A DNA stretch of 48,997 bases from Hydrocarboniphaga sp. (lineage in GTDB: Bacteria; Pseudomonadota; Gammaproteobacteria; Nevskiales; Nevskiaceae): NCBI RefSeq assembly GCF_028291725.1, contig NZ_JAQGNT010000078.1, forward strand, positions 1 through 48,997, read 5' to 3'. Positions 32,891-40,962 of the stretch are shown here, piece after piece; position 1 is the stretch's first letter, and each line of letters opens with the position of its first letter. A model generated the notes under the pieces. It had not been told where the DNA came from. It was given only the letters and a program-made list of their open reading frames with translations, and ran no database searches. The position numbers were made by a program, and so were the translations under genes.

Positions 32891-34150
32891 ATGCCCTCGC
32901 CGCCGATGTCATCGATCGACCAGGTTCTGGCAACGCTGAAACCCGGCATGACCGTCTATGTGCCGGGCGTGTCCGGCGAAAGCGCGGCGCTGTACGCCGC
33001 ACTGAAGGCAAGACCGGATACGGCAGCCGGCCTGCGATTCGTCGGCGCGCATTTTCCCGGCATCAATCGCAGCGACTACCTGGGCCTACATGCGCAGGCA
33101 CGGCAGCGCGGCTATTTCATGCAGCCCGGCTTGCGCGCGGGCCTGCTCGACGGACGCGTCGAACTGCTGCCGCTGGACTATCCCGGCATCTATCGCGATT
33201 TGCGCGAGCTGCAGATCGATGTCGCCTTCACCCAGATCACGCCGCCGGACGAAGACGGCCTGTGCTCGATCGGCGCCAGCTACGACTTCCTGCCCGCGGT
33301 CTGGAGCCGCGCCACCAAACGCATCGGCCTGATCAACCACAAGCTGCCGTGGACCAGCGGATCGTTCGCGGTGCGCGCCGACGAATGCCAGGCGCTGTGC
33401 GAGGCCGACGGCGAGGTGCTGGCGTTCGACGGCGGCACGCCGAGCGAGGCGATGGGCGCGCATGCGCATCGGGTCGCGAGCCTGGTGCGCGATGGCGACA
33501 CGCTGGAGTTCGGCGTCGGCAAGCTGCAGGCCGCGATACTTGCTGCGCTGTCGAATCATCGCAGCCTGAAAGTCTATTCCGGCATGGTGTCGCCGCCGGT
33601 TCTGCCCTTGCTCGACCGCCGCGTGATCGACGGACGCAATGCGATCCAGGCCGGTGTCGCACTTGGCGATGCGGCGTTCTATCAGCGCATCGCACAGGAC
33701 GAGCGCTTTTTCTTCCGGCCGGTCAGCGAGACGCACGACCTGCGCCGGCTCGCGGCGATTCCACAGTTCTGTGCGATCAACTCGGCGGTCGAGGTCGACC
33801 TGTTCGGCCAGGTCAACGCCGACTCCGTCGGCGGCAAGCTGATCGCCGGCGTCGGCGGCCTGCCGGCCTTCGTCAGCGGCGCGCGCCTGTCGCCGGGCGG
33901 ACGCTCGATCGTCGCGCTGTCGGCCGCGACCGAAGACGGCAGCATCAGCCGCATCGTGCCGTCGATGAGCCCGAACACCGCGGTCGCGCTGCCGCGACAC
34001 GACGCCGACTATGTCGTGACCGAATACGGTATCGCCGAACTGCGCGGCGTCTCGCTGCAAGAGCGCGCCCGGCGCCTGATCGCGGTCGCGGCGCCGCAGT
34101 TTCACAACACGCTGAGCCAAGCCTGGGCGCTGATTCTCAAGCGCCTGTAG
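32891..34150 (+). CDS. Acetyl-CoA hydrolase/transferase family CoA-transferase
   Basis: 419 aa of the Cat1/4-hydroxybutyrate CoA-transferase family, which moves CoA between acids through a glutamyl-CoA intermediate. Blocks: TQITPPDEDGLCSIG, LEFGVGKLQAA, INSAVEVDLFGQVNAD with the candidate catalytic Glu301, GVGGLPAFVSGA and VVTEYGIAELRG. It begins 15 bp after the hydratase-like gene with no clear ribosome site, so translation may be coupled; a second ATG five codons in is also possible. It could recycle CoA from a product acid to the incoming substrate acid. The stop TAG is the first part of a repeat. Confidence 0.88.
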   Translation: MPSPPMSSIDQVLATLKPGMTVYVPGVSGESAALYAALKARPDTAAGLRFVGAHFPGINRSDYLGLHAQARQRGYFMQPGLRAGLLDGRVELLPLDYPGIYRDLRELQIDVAFTQITPPDEDGLCSIGASYDFLPAVWSRATKRIGLINHKLPWTSGSFAVRADECQALCEADGEVLAFDGGTPSEAMGAHAHRVASLVRDGDTLEFGVGKLQAAILAALSNHRSLKVYSGMVSPPVLPLLDRRVIDGRNAIQAGVALGDAAFYQRIAQDERFFFRPVSETHDLRRLAAIPQFCAINSAVEVDLFGQVNADSVGGKLIAGVGGLPAFVSGARLSPGGRSIVALSAATEDGSISRIVPSMSPNTAVALPRHDADYVVTEYGIAELRGVSLQERARRLIAVAAPQFHNTLSQAWALILKRL

Positions 34151-34237
34151 CCTGGGTGAAACCCGGGTTCTCATTAAAAGCCCACGAAACAGCCCATGAA
34201 ACAACCCACGCAGAAAACCCCGGGTTTCACCCGGGCC
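34148..34237. repeat. Inverted repeat, GTAGCCTGGGTGAAACCCGGG family, with inner tandem repeat
   Basis: TAGCCTGGGTGAAACCCGGG on the left and CCCCGGGTTTCACCCGGGCC on the right. Between them (about 34181-34210) lie nearly three copies of a 12-bp unit (CCCACGAAACAG, CCCATGAAACAA, CCCACGCAG). The left end contains the stop codon of the CoA-transferase gene. Confidence 0.82.
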
Positions 34238-34254
34238 ACAAAGAGGAACGAAAC

Positions 34255-35181
34255 ATGAGCGACTCTCCCACTCCGCTGCTCGCCGGCAAGGTCGCCCTGG
34301 TCACCGGCGCCGGGCGCGGCATCGGCCGCGGCATTGCGCTGGAGTTGGCCAAGGCCGGCGCGCGCGTCGTCGTCAACGATCTCGGCGTGTCGCTGACCGG
34401 CGACGGCACCGGCGAATCGCCGGCCGACAGCGTCGTGGCGGAGATCAAGGCACTCGGCAGCGACGCGGTCGCCGACACTCACTCCGTTGCCAGCTTCGAA
34501 GGCGCGCAGGCGATGATCGATACCGCGCGCTCCAGGTTCGGGCGCATCGACATGGTGGTCAACAACGCCGGCAATCTGCGCGACGTGATCTTTCACAAGA
34601 TGAGCGAGGAAGAGTTCGACGCCGTAATCGCGGTGCATCTGAAGGGCAGCTTCAACACCAGCCGCGCGGCCGCGCCGTTCTTCAAGGAACAGGGCGGCGG
34701 CTCGTTCGTCCACATGACCTCAACTTCAGGCCTGGTCGGCAACTTCGGCCAGGCGAACTACTGCGCCGCCAAGCTCGGCATCGTCGGCCTGTCGAAAGCC
34801 ATCGCGCTCGACATGCAGCGCTTCGGCGTGCGCTCCAACGCGGTCGCGCCCTTCGCCTGGACGCGCATGGTCAGCTCGATCCCGGACGAAACGCCCGAGC
34901 AGAAGAAGCGCGTCGAAGGCCTGAAGAAACTGATCCCGGAAAAGATCGCGCCTTTCGTCGCCGCGCTAGGCTCGGACGCCGCCAAGCACGTCACCGGCCA
35001 GATCTTCGGCGTGCGCAACAACGAGATCTACCTGTTCAGCCAGCCGCGCCCGATCCGCACCGCGCATACCGCTGAGGGCTGGACACCGGACAGCATCGTC
35101 GAGCGCGTGTTCCCGCAATTTCAGAACGACTTCTACCCGCTGCACAAATCGGGCGATGTGTTCACCTGGGACCCGGTGTAG
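34255..35181 (+). CDS. SDR of the MFE-2/HSD17B4 type (3-hydroxyacyl-CoA dehydrogenase)
   Basis: 308 aa. Cofactor loop TGAGRGIGRG (17-26), then VVVNDLG (38-44), which with the GDGTGES insert marks the multifunctional-enzyme-2 type dehydrogenases that oxidise (3R)-hydroxyacyl-CoA. NNAG is at 103-106, catalytic Tyr169 and Lys173 in NYCAAKLG. A C-terminal extension of about 60 residues beyond the core SDR (after TGQIFG) is also typical of that group. AGAGGA lies upstream of the ATG. It would supply the dehydrogenase step missing from the FadJ-like neighbour two genes upstream. Confidence 0.9.
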   Translation: MSDSPTPLLAGKVALVTGAGRGIGRGIALELAKAGARVVVNDLGVSLTGDGTGESPADSVVAEIKALGSDAVADTHSVASFEGAQAMIDTARSRFGRIDMVVNNAGNLRDVIFHKMSEEEFDAVIAVHLKGSFNTSRAAAPFFKEQGGGSFVHMTSTSGLVGNFGQANYCAAKLGIVGLSKAIALDMQRFGVRSNAVAPFAWTRMVSSIPDETPEQKKRVEGLKKLIPEKIAPFVAALGSDAAKHVTGQIFGVRNNEIYLFSQPRPIRTAHTAEGWTPDSIVERVFPQFQNDFYPLHKSGDVFTWDPV

Positions 35182-35246
35182 CGGACACCGTGGCAACCTG
35201 CTGCGGGCTTAGAAATCGGACGCGGCACAACGCGCTCCCAACGACA

Positions 35247-37607
35247 TCAGAAGTTGAAGCGCACTTCTGTCCCGTAACTGCGCGTGGGTCCGCGATAGTT
35301 GACCGTGAAGTAGCCCAGCAGTGGCACCACTTCCTGGAAATACTTCTCGTTGGTGAGGTTGTCGCCGTAGGCAGAAATCTCCCAGCGATTGCCGCCGCCT
35401 TTCAGGGTCAGGCGGGCGTCCAGCAGCGTCAGCGGATCGCGCCGAGTGCCCGGCGTGTTGGCGACATCCCACCAGATCGGCCCGTAGCGGTTGAGTTCGA
35501 CGCGAGGCACCAGCATCATGTCGTGGGCCAGTTCGAAGCTCTGGGTCGCACCTACCGACATCGTGTACTTGAAGGCGCCTGGTGAGACATTGCCGTTGAA
35601 CTGCGGATTGCCGGAAAAATTCTTGACCTCGCCATCGGTGTAGCCGTAACCGCCAAACACGCGCAACCCAAACGGCAGCAGCGCGTCGAAGTCGGCATCG
35701 AAGCCGCGGAGTTCGACCTCGTCGATGCTGATGGTGGTCTGCAGGCCCACACTGGGATAGAACTCGAACTGCTGGGCGCCCTCGATCTTGGTCTGGAAAG
35801 CTGCGAGGTTCAGCGACAGCGCGCGATCGAAGAATCGGGCCTTGGTGCCGATTTCATAGGAGGTGGACACTTCCTTGTCGAAGCCATCCTGCACGTAGAC
35901 CGAACTGGCGGGCAGTCCCGCGGCTTCCGCGGCCCCGATCAGCGCCTGGCGCGATCCGATCGGATTGAAGCCTCCTGACTTGAAGCCCTTGCCGTAGCTC
36001 GCGTAGGTGCTCGCGTTGGAGCTCAGGTCGTACGACACGCTGGCCTTGGGCTCGAACTGCTCGAACGTACGCGAATCGTGGCACTGGTCGATGGTCGATC
36101 CGGTCAGTGCCACGCAGTTGTTGTAGTTGAGCCCGGTGATCGGATTGATCACGTCAGGAGCAGTTTCGCGCACCGAGCGATCTTCCACGTCGTAGCGTCC
36201 CGCCGCGTTGAGATGCAGCTTCTCGGTCAGGTCGTACTGCAGGCTGGCGAACGGAGCGTAGCTCGTCGTCTTGTAGAGCGGATGGCTGTACGCCACGGTC
36301 GGCTGATCCGAGCCCGCGTAGTCGACGTCGAGGCCACGCGGCGCGAGGCCGACATTGTCCTGGTTGATCTTGCTGGTCTGGTCACGCAGGAAGCGCAGCG
36401 CGTAGACGCCCAGTTGCCAGCGCAGCGACTGATCGGCCGGCGAGGTCAGGCGAAACTCCTGCGAATAGTTTTTGTCGCGATACGAATACTGCTGCACCGT
36501 GTCGCCGGTTCCGGTGTCGGACAGATAGGGCGGCGAATCGCTGCCGTAGATCTGCTTGAGATAACTGTAGGCGCTGATCGACGTGAACTTCGCGAAGCCC
36601 AGATCGTAGTCGACCTTCAGCGGTACGTCGGTAAACACTTCGTAGTTGTAAGTCTGGATGTTGCTGACGAACGGAATGTCGGCGTTGTTGGCATCGAGTT
36701 CCGTGCCCGGGAACCCGCCCAGCGGCAGTCCCACGATCTGCGCGTTGTAGGCGGTCGAGGCGCCCGTGGCCTTGTGCGATCCGACCTGCAGATCCACCTT
36801 GAGATTTTCGTCCGGCTCGTAGATGAGCCGGGCGCGGCCGCTGTCGGTTCTCGAAGCGCCGACTTTCTGCCCGCTGGTTTCGCTGGTGAACGGGCCGTCG
36901 GTATCGCGCAGCGAACCCGAGACGCCGAACTTGAGCGTGTCGCTGATCGGGCCACCCGCGCCGAGCGCGACGCGCGTGCTGTTGAAGTTGCCGTGCGAGG
37001 CCACGACGTGTCCGGCGAACTCGTCGCCCGGCTCCTTGGTGGTCACCACGATGGCGCCCGCAGCTGCGTTGCGTCCATACAGCGCGCTCTGTGGCCCCTT
37101 GAGCACTTCGATCTGCTTGAGGTCGAACAGATCGCTGTTGAACGGCTTGGTGCTCGACAGCGTGACGCCGTCGATGACGATCGCGACGTTGGGGTCTGAA
37201 TTGCGTACCGAGGTCTGGCCGCGGATGTTGATGTACGACTCTCCCGCATTGTCCTCGATGAAGGTGACGTTCGGCGTGCTGGACAGAAAGTCGGCGGGAC
37301 GCGTAATGCCCGCGTCCGTGATCGACTGCTCGGTGAAGACCGTCATCGCGATCGGAACCTTGATCAGATTCTCGGAGCGCTTGGTCGCGGTGACGACGAT
37401 CTCTTCGATTCCTGTCGAGGCCTCGCCCTCGATGCCCGCCGACGCTGCCGGTTCGACGGCATCGGGCGATTTTTCAGCTTCGGCTTCCCTGGTCTCGGCT
37501 GCCTTCTCGGCTTCGGGCGCTTCCACCGCCTGCGCCAGCACCGGCGCAGACGTCATGCTGGTGCACAGAACCGCAACGGACACACTCCACAACTCATGCT
37601 TGCGCAT
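35247..37607 (-). CDS. TonB-dependent outer membrane receptor (second)
   Basis: 786 aa. Signal peptide MRKHELWSVSVAVLCTSMTS with cleavage after VLAQ, then an Ala/Glu-rich segment of about 40 residues and the plug start IEEIVVTATKRSENLIKVPI. Plug motif LKGPQSALYGRNAAAGAIVVTTKEP; the barrel ends in the terminal aromatic EVRFNF expected for BAM-dependent folding. GGGGAGAGAG precedes the ATG. It follows the nine-gene leftward operon after 178 bp and probably imports a related substrate. No operator-like GTAT-N4-CC-ATAC site was found upstream, unlike the first receptor. Confidence 0.93.
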   Translation of the reverse strand: MRKHELWSVSVAVLCTSMTSAPVLAQAVEAPEAEKAAETREAEAEKSPDAVEPAASAGIEGEASTGIEEIVVTATKRSENLIKVPIAMTVFTEQSITDAGITRPADFLSSTPNVTFIEDNAGESYINIRGQTSVRNSDPNVAIVIDGVTLSSTKPFNSDLFDLKQIEVLKGPQSALYGRNAAAGAIVVTTKEPGDEFAGHVVASHGNFNSTRVALGAGGPISDTLKFGVSGSLRDTDGPFTSETSGQKVGASRTDSGRARLIYEPDENLKVDLQVGSHKATGASTAYNAQIVGLPLGGFPGTELDANNADIPFVSNIQTYNYEVFTDVPLKVDYDLGFAKFTSISAYSYLKQIYGSDSPPYLSDTGTGDTVQQYSYRDKNYSQEFRLTSPADQSLRWQLGVYALRFLRDQTSKINQDNVGLAPRGLDVDYAGSDQPTVAYSHPLYKTTSYAPFASLQYDLTEKLHLNAAGRYDVEDRSVRETAPDVINPITGLNYNNCVALTGSTIDQCHDSRTFEQFEPKASVSYDLSSNASTYASYGKGFKSGGFNPIGSRQALIGAAEAAGLPASSVYVQDGFDKEVSTSYEIGTKARFFDRALSLNLAAFQTKIEGAQQFEFYPSVGLQTTISIDEVELRGFDADFDALLPFGLRVFGGYGYTDGEVKNFSGNPQFNGNVSPGAFKYTMSVGATQSFELAHDMMLVPRVELNRYGPIWWDVANTPGTRRDPLTLLDARLTLKGGGNRWEISAYGDNLTNEKYFQEVVPLLGYFTVNYRGPTRSYGTEVRFNF

Positions 37608-37785
37608 CGTTCTCTCTCCCCGCTGATGCGGCTGATATGCCGCCTGGACTTATTGGCGCCGTGCGGCGCTCTATTGACGAGCATTCTTGCCGAGGCCGGT
37701 CCTGGTTATGAATGCCGCGGCGTGCCAATGCGACGCTGATCGTGCCACTTCAGGCCATGCGCTAAGCCCAGCGCATCGCGTGTTC

Positions 37786-38670
37786 TCAGCGCGGCAGACC
37801 CAGTGCCGCCGCGCCGTAGAGGCAGCGCAACACCGTCTCGTCCTTTTGGTTGTCCGCACCGGCTGCTTCGATGGTGCGCAGCACGTCGAAGCCGCGCAGG
37901 CCCAGGTGCGTGGGTCTACCGCCGATGACCATCTCGTAACGCGCCTTGACTCGATAGCACTGCAGGTAGCGCAGTACCGTGTCCGGTTTCGCTCGCAAGG
38001 CCGCGATCGCTTTGTCCGCACTCGCAAGACTGTCCCAAGACACCTGCAAGGCGACGCTGTTGACCGCGCCTCGCTGACGGTTGTCGACGCCGGATACCGT
38101 GCTCCAGCGCGTCGGATCACCCGATGTCAGCAGATGCAGGCGCAGCACCAATAAGCCCTCCGATGCGCGCAGCGGCGACACCAGTTCGCGCTCCACCGCA
38201 GCCGCTATTTCGGCTGCGCTCGAATCGGCGAACGATTGCAGGATCAGCACGAAGCTGGCCGCCGGCGACTGCGCCACCGCTGCGATATCGCCGACCAGTG
38301 TGCGCGTGCCACCGGGCTCCAGGTTGTAGAGCAGCGTCCGGCTGAAGACCCTGGATTCATCGCGCAGGATCAGCGGCGTGACATCGCCGGTCACCAACCC
38401 CTGGCGATCGGCCTCGTTGCGATAGCTCACCTCGGCGAAGCCGTCGAGTACGATCGGCGCCTCACCATCCGCACCCGGTGCGGCGTCGGGCGCCGAGCCG
38501 TAGCGTTCGGTGTGGTTCTGTACATAGCTTAGAAAGCCCGGAATGCGCGTTGCGAGCATGCCGTGCACGTCGCGCCAATAGGCCGTGAACAACTCGTCGG
38601 ACATACCCTGACGGCGCTGCAGCAGCGCAATCGTCGTGACTTCTGCTGATACGGCGTGAGACACGCTCAT
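37786..38670 (-). CDS. EthD-domain protein
   Basis: 294 aa from the ATG at 38670, with CCAGGAGAG upstream. The N-terminal part shows the EthD pattern (LLQRRQGMSDELFTAYWRDVHG, then PGFLSYVQNH). The second half has weaker similarity to the same ferredoxin-like fold and could be a diverged second copy. EthD proteins form small dimeric barrels, often found in oxygenase/P450 clusters, where their role (accessory or degradative) is mostly unknown. Last gene of the leftward operon that begins with a SnoaL-like gene and P450. Confidence 0.8.
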   Translation of the reverse strand: MSVSHAVSAEVTTIALLQRRQGMSDELFTAYWRDVHGMLATRIPGFLSYVQNHTERYGSAPDAAPGADGEAPIVLDGFAEVSYRNEADRQGLVTGDVTPLILRDESRVFSRTLLYNLEPGGTRTLVGDIAAVAQSPAASFVLILQSFADSSAAEIAAAVERELVSPLRASEGLLVLRLHLLTSGDPTRWSTVSGVDNRQRGAVNSVALQVSWDSLASADKAIAALRAKPDTVLRYLQCYRVKARYEMVIGGRPTHLGLRGFDVLRTIEAAGADNQKDETVLRCLYGAAALGLPR

Positions 38671-38702
38671 CGGCACTCTCCTGGTTGCAGCGTGAACGAA
38701 AC

Positions 38703-39491
38703 TCAGGCCGACCAGAGCCCGCCCTCGAGTGGCACGATGGCGCCGGACAGGTAGGCCCCCGCGCGCGAACACAGCGCGATCGCCATGCCGCCGATATCGC
38801 TGGCCGCGCCCAGGCGCCGCGCCGGCACCATCGCGATCGTCGCCTCCTTCGATCCGGGATTCGCGTCGAACAGGCCGGCGCTCATGTCGGTCGGAAAGAA
38901 TCCCGGCGCGATGGCGTTGACGTGAATACCGCTGGACGTCAGATCCGATGCCAGCGTGCGCGTCAGCTGATGCAGTGCCGCTTTGCTGGCGCCGTAAGCG
39001 TAAGCGCCGCTGCTCTTCGGCCACAGCGCCGCGATCGAACCGATGTTCAGCACACGCGCCGGATCGCCATCCTTCGCTGCAGCTTTCAACTGCGGCATCA
39101 GGTTCTGCACCAGAAAGAACGGCGCACGTACATTCAGCGCCATTTCCGAATCCCAGCGCTGCGGATCGACCGAGGTGATGTCGCCGGCGCTGAAGGCGCC
39201 CGCATTGTTGACCAGAATGTCGAGCTTCGGCGCGAGTTCGGTGATCTGCGCGGCGGCGCTGCGCAGATCACCGATATCGCTCAGATCGGCGGTGATACAG
39301 CAGCAGTTGGCCTCGCTCAAACCTGCGCCGATATCCGCGGGCCTGGCCGGCGTTCGCGACACCACGATGATCCTGGCGCCGGCACCGGCCAGCGCGATGC
39401 TGATCATCGCACCCAGGCCCTTGGCGCCGCCGGTGACGACCGCCGTCTTGCCGTTCAGCGAGAACAGTTCTTCCAGCAGCGCGTTGCTCAT
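38703..39491 (-). CDS. Short-chain dehydrogenase/reductase
   Basis: 262 aa classical SDR: TGGAKGLGAMI cofactor loop, NNAG, NIGSIAAL with the catalytic Ser, YAYGASKAAL with Tyr/Lys, and NAIAPGFFPTDM. The pattern resembles RhlG/gluconate 5-dehydrogenase-like oxidoreductases. It begins 3 bp after the aldehyde dehydrogenase stop, so alcohol and aldehyde oxidation could be coupled in the operon. Substrate unknown. Confidence 0.9.
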   Translation of the reverse strand: MSNALLEELFSLNGKTAVVTGGAKGLGAMISIALAGAGARIIVVSRTPARPADIGAGLSEANCCCITADLSDIGDLRSAAAQITELAPKLDILVNNAGAFSAGDITSVDPQRWDSEMALNVRAPFFLVQNLMPQLKAAAKDGDPARVLNIGSIAALWPKSSGAYAYGASKAALHQLTRTLASDLTSSGIHVNAIAPGFFPTDMSAGLFDANPGSKEATIAMVPARRLGAASDIGGMAIALCSRAGAYLSGAIVPLEGGLWSA

Positions 39492-39494
39492 GGC

Positions 39495-40904
39495 TCAGGC
39501 CTTGTTGATGTTGACGACTTTCAGCGCAGTGTATTCCAGCAGGCCGCTGCGGCCGGATTCGCAGCCGATGCCGGAGTTCTTCATCGTCGGGAACGGCACT
39601 GCCGGGTCGAGCGCGCAATGCTGGTTGACCCAGACCGTGCCGCTGTCGATCTGACTCGCCACCCTGCTGGCGGCTGCAACATCGCGCGACCACACCGACG
39701 CGCCGAGCCCGTACGGCGAGCGATTGACGCGCTCGATGAGCTCGTCGATATCGCGGTACTTGATGATCGGCAGCACGGGCCCGAACGGCTCCTCGTCGAC
39801 CAGTGCGGTGCCGTCGGCGATGTCCCGGACCACGGTCAGCGGCACGAAATAGCCGGGGCGCCTCAAAGCCTGTCCACCGGCGATGATGCGGCCGTCGCGG
39901 CGCGCGCCGTCGATATAGCCCAGCACTTTCTCGTACTGCGCACGGTTCTGCACCGGGCCGAACTGCGAGGACGCGTCCAGGCCATCGCCGAGAACCGCGC
40001 CGTTGGCCATCGCCGCCATCTGCTCGCAGACCGCGTCGTACAGATCGGCGTGCACGTACAGCCGCTTGATCACCGCGCAGACCTGGCCGCTGTTGAAGAA
40101 CGACATGCCAAACAGCATTGGCGCAATCGCGGCTGGATCGGCATCGGGCAGCACGATTGCGGCGTCGTTGCCGCCGAGTTCAAGCGTGATGCGCTTCAGC
40201 GTGTCGGCGGCGCTGGCCATGATCAGCTTGCCGGTCGCCGTCGAGCCGGTGAACGAGACCTTGGCGATCTGCGGATGCGTAGTCAGCCGCGCGCCGACAT
40301 CGCTGCCGCCGGTGACGATGTTGACGACGCCGGCCGGCACTACGTCGGCAATCAGCTCGCCGAGGCGCAGCGTGGTCAGCGGCGTCGTCGGCGCCGGCTT
40401 GATGACGATGGTGTTGCCGGTCATCAGCGCCGGCGCGATCTTGGCGATCGCCAGATGGATCGGCGCATTCCAGGGCACGATGCCAGCGACCACGCCCAGT
40501 GGCGTGTGATGAATCTCGACGCGTCGCGCCGGCTCGTCGATCTGCACTTCCACGTCGACACTCTGCTCGGCGTACCAAGCCAGAAACTGCATCGCCAGCT
40601 GCATCTCGAACTGCGCCAGCGGTAGCGGACGGCCCTGCTCTTTCACCAGCAGCGTCGACAGCTCGTCGCTGTTGTCGGCGATCACCTTGGAGATCGCCAG
40701 CAGCACCGCGCGGCGCTCGGGCTGCGTGGTTTTGCGCCAGCGCTTGAACGCGGTCGCGGCGCCTTCGACCGCTGCGTCGACCTGTGCAGCGTCGGCCAGC
40801 GGCGACTGCGCGACCACGCTTTCGTCGGAGGGATTGATCACCGGCTCCAAGCGCTTGCCTGCGACGAGCCTGCCGTTGATCAGCATCGAGTAAGGGGTAT
40901 TCAT
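39495..40904 (-). CDS. Aldehyde dehydrogenase (second)
   Basis: 469 aa. Catalytic Asn146 (PWNAP), Glu242 (LELGGND) and Cys276 (SGQVCAVIK), with FTGSTATGK and EEPFGPVLP. It belongs to the broad succinate-semialdehyde/betaine/aromatic aldehyde dehydrogenase group. The start is set by GAGGAGAGA upstream. It lies between the ferredoxin oxidoreductase and an SDR in the leftward operon. Compared with the first aldehyde dehydrogenase it is clearly a different subfamily. It likely oxidises an aldehyde intermediate to the acid; the real substrate is unknown. Confidence 0.92.
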   Translation of the reverse strand: MNTPYSMLINGRLVAGKRLEPVINPSDESVVAQSPLADAAQVDAAVEGAATAFKRWRKTTQPERRAVLLAISKVIADNSDELSTLLVKEQGRPLPLAQFEMQLAMQFLAWYAEQSVDVEVQIDEPARRVEIHHTPLGVVAGIVPWNAPIHLAIAKIAPALMTGNTIVIKPAPTTPLTTLRLGELIADVVPAGVVNIVTGGSDVGARLTTHPQIAKVSFTGSTATGKLIMASAADTLKRITLELGGNDAAIVLPDADPAAIAPMLFGMSFFNSGQVCAVIKRLYVHADLYDAVCEQMAAMANGAVLGDGLDASSQFGPVQNRAQYEKVLGYIDGARRDGRIIAGGQALRRPGYFVPLTVVRDIADGTALVDEEPFGPVLPIIKYRDIDELIERVNRSPYGLGASVWSRDVAAASRVASQIDSGTVWVNQHCALDPAVPFPTMKNSGIGCESGRSGLLEYTALKVVNINKA

Positions 40905-40962
40905 TTGTCTTTCTCTCCTCCAGCTGGCTATCGCGCCATTGCCGGTTTTGTGCCGGTTTTGA

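Noticed and set aside
38685-40625. Long plus-strand open frame opposite the SDR and aldehyde dehydrogenase
   Set aside because: It is an antisense shadow of two well-supported genes; composition is Arg/Ala/His-rich without domain signals.
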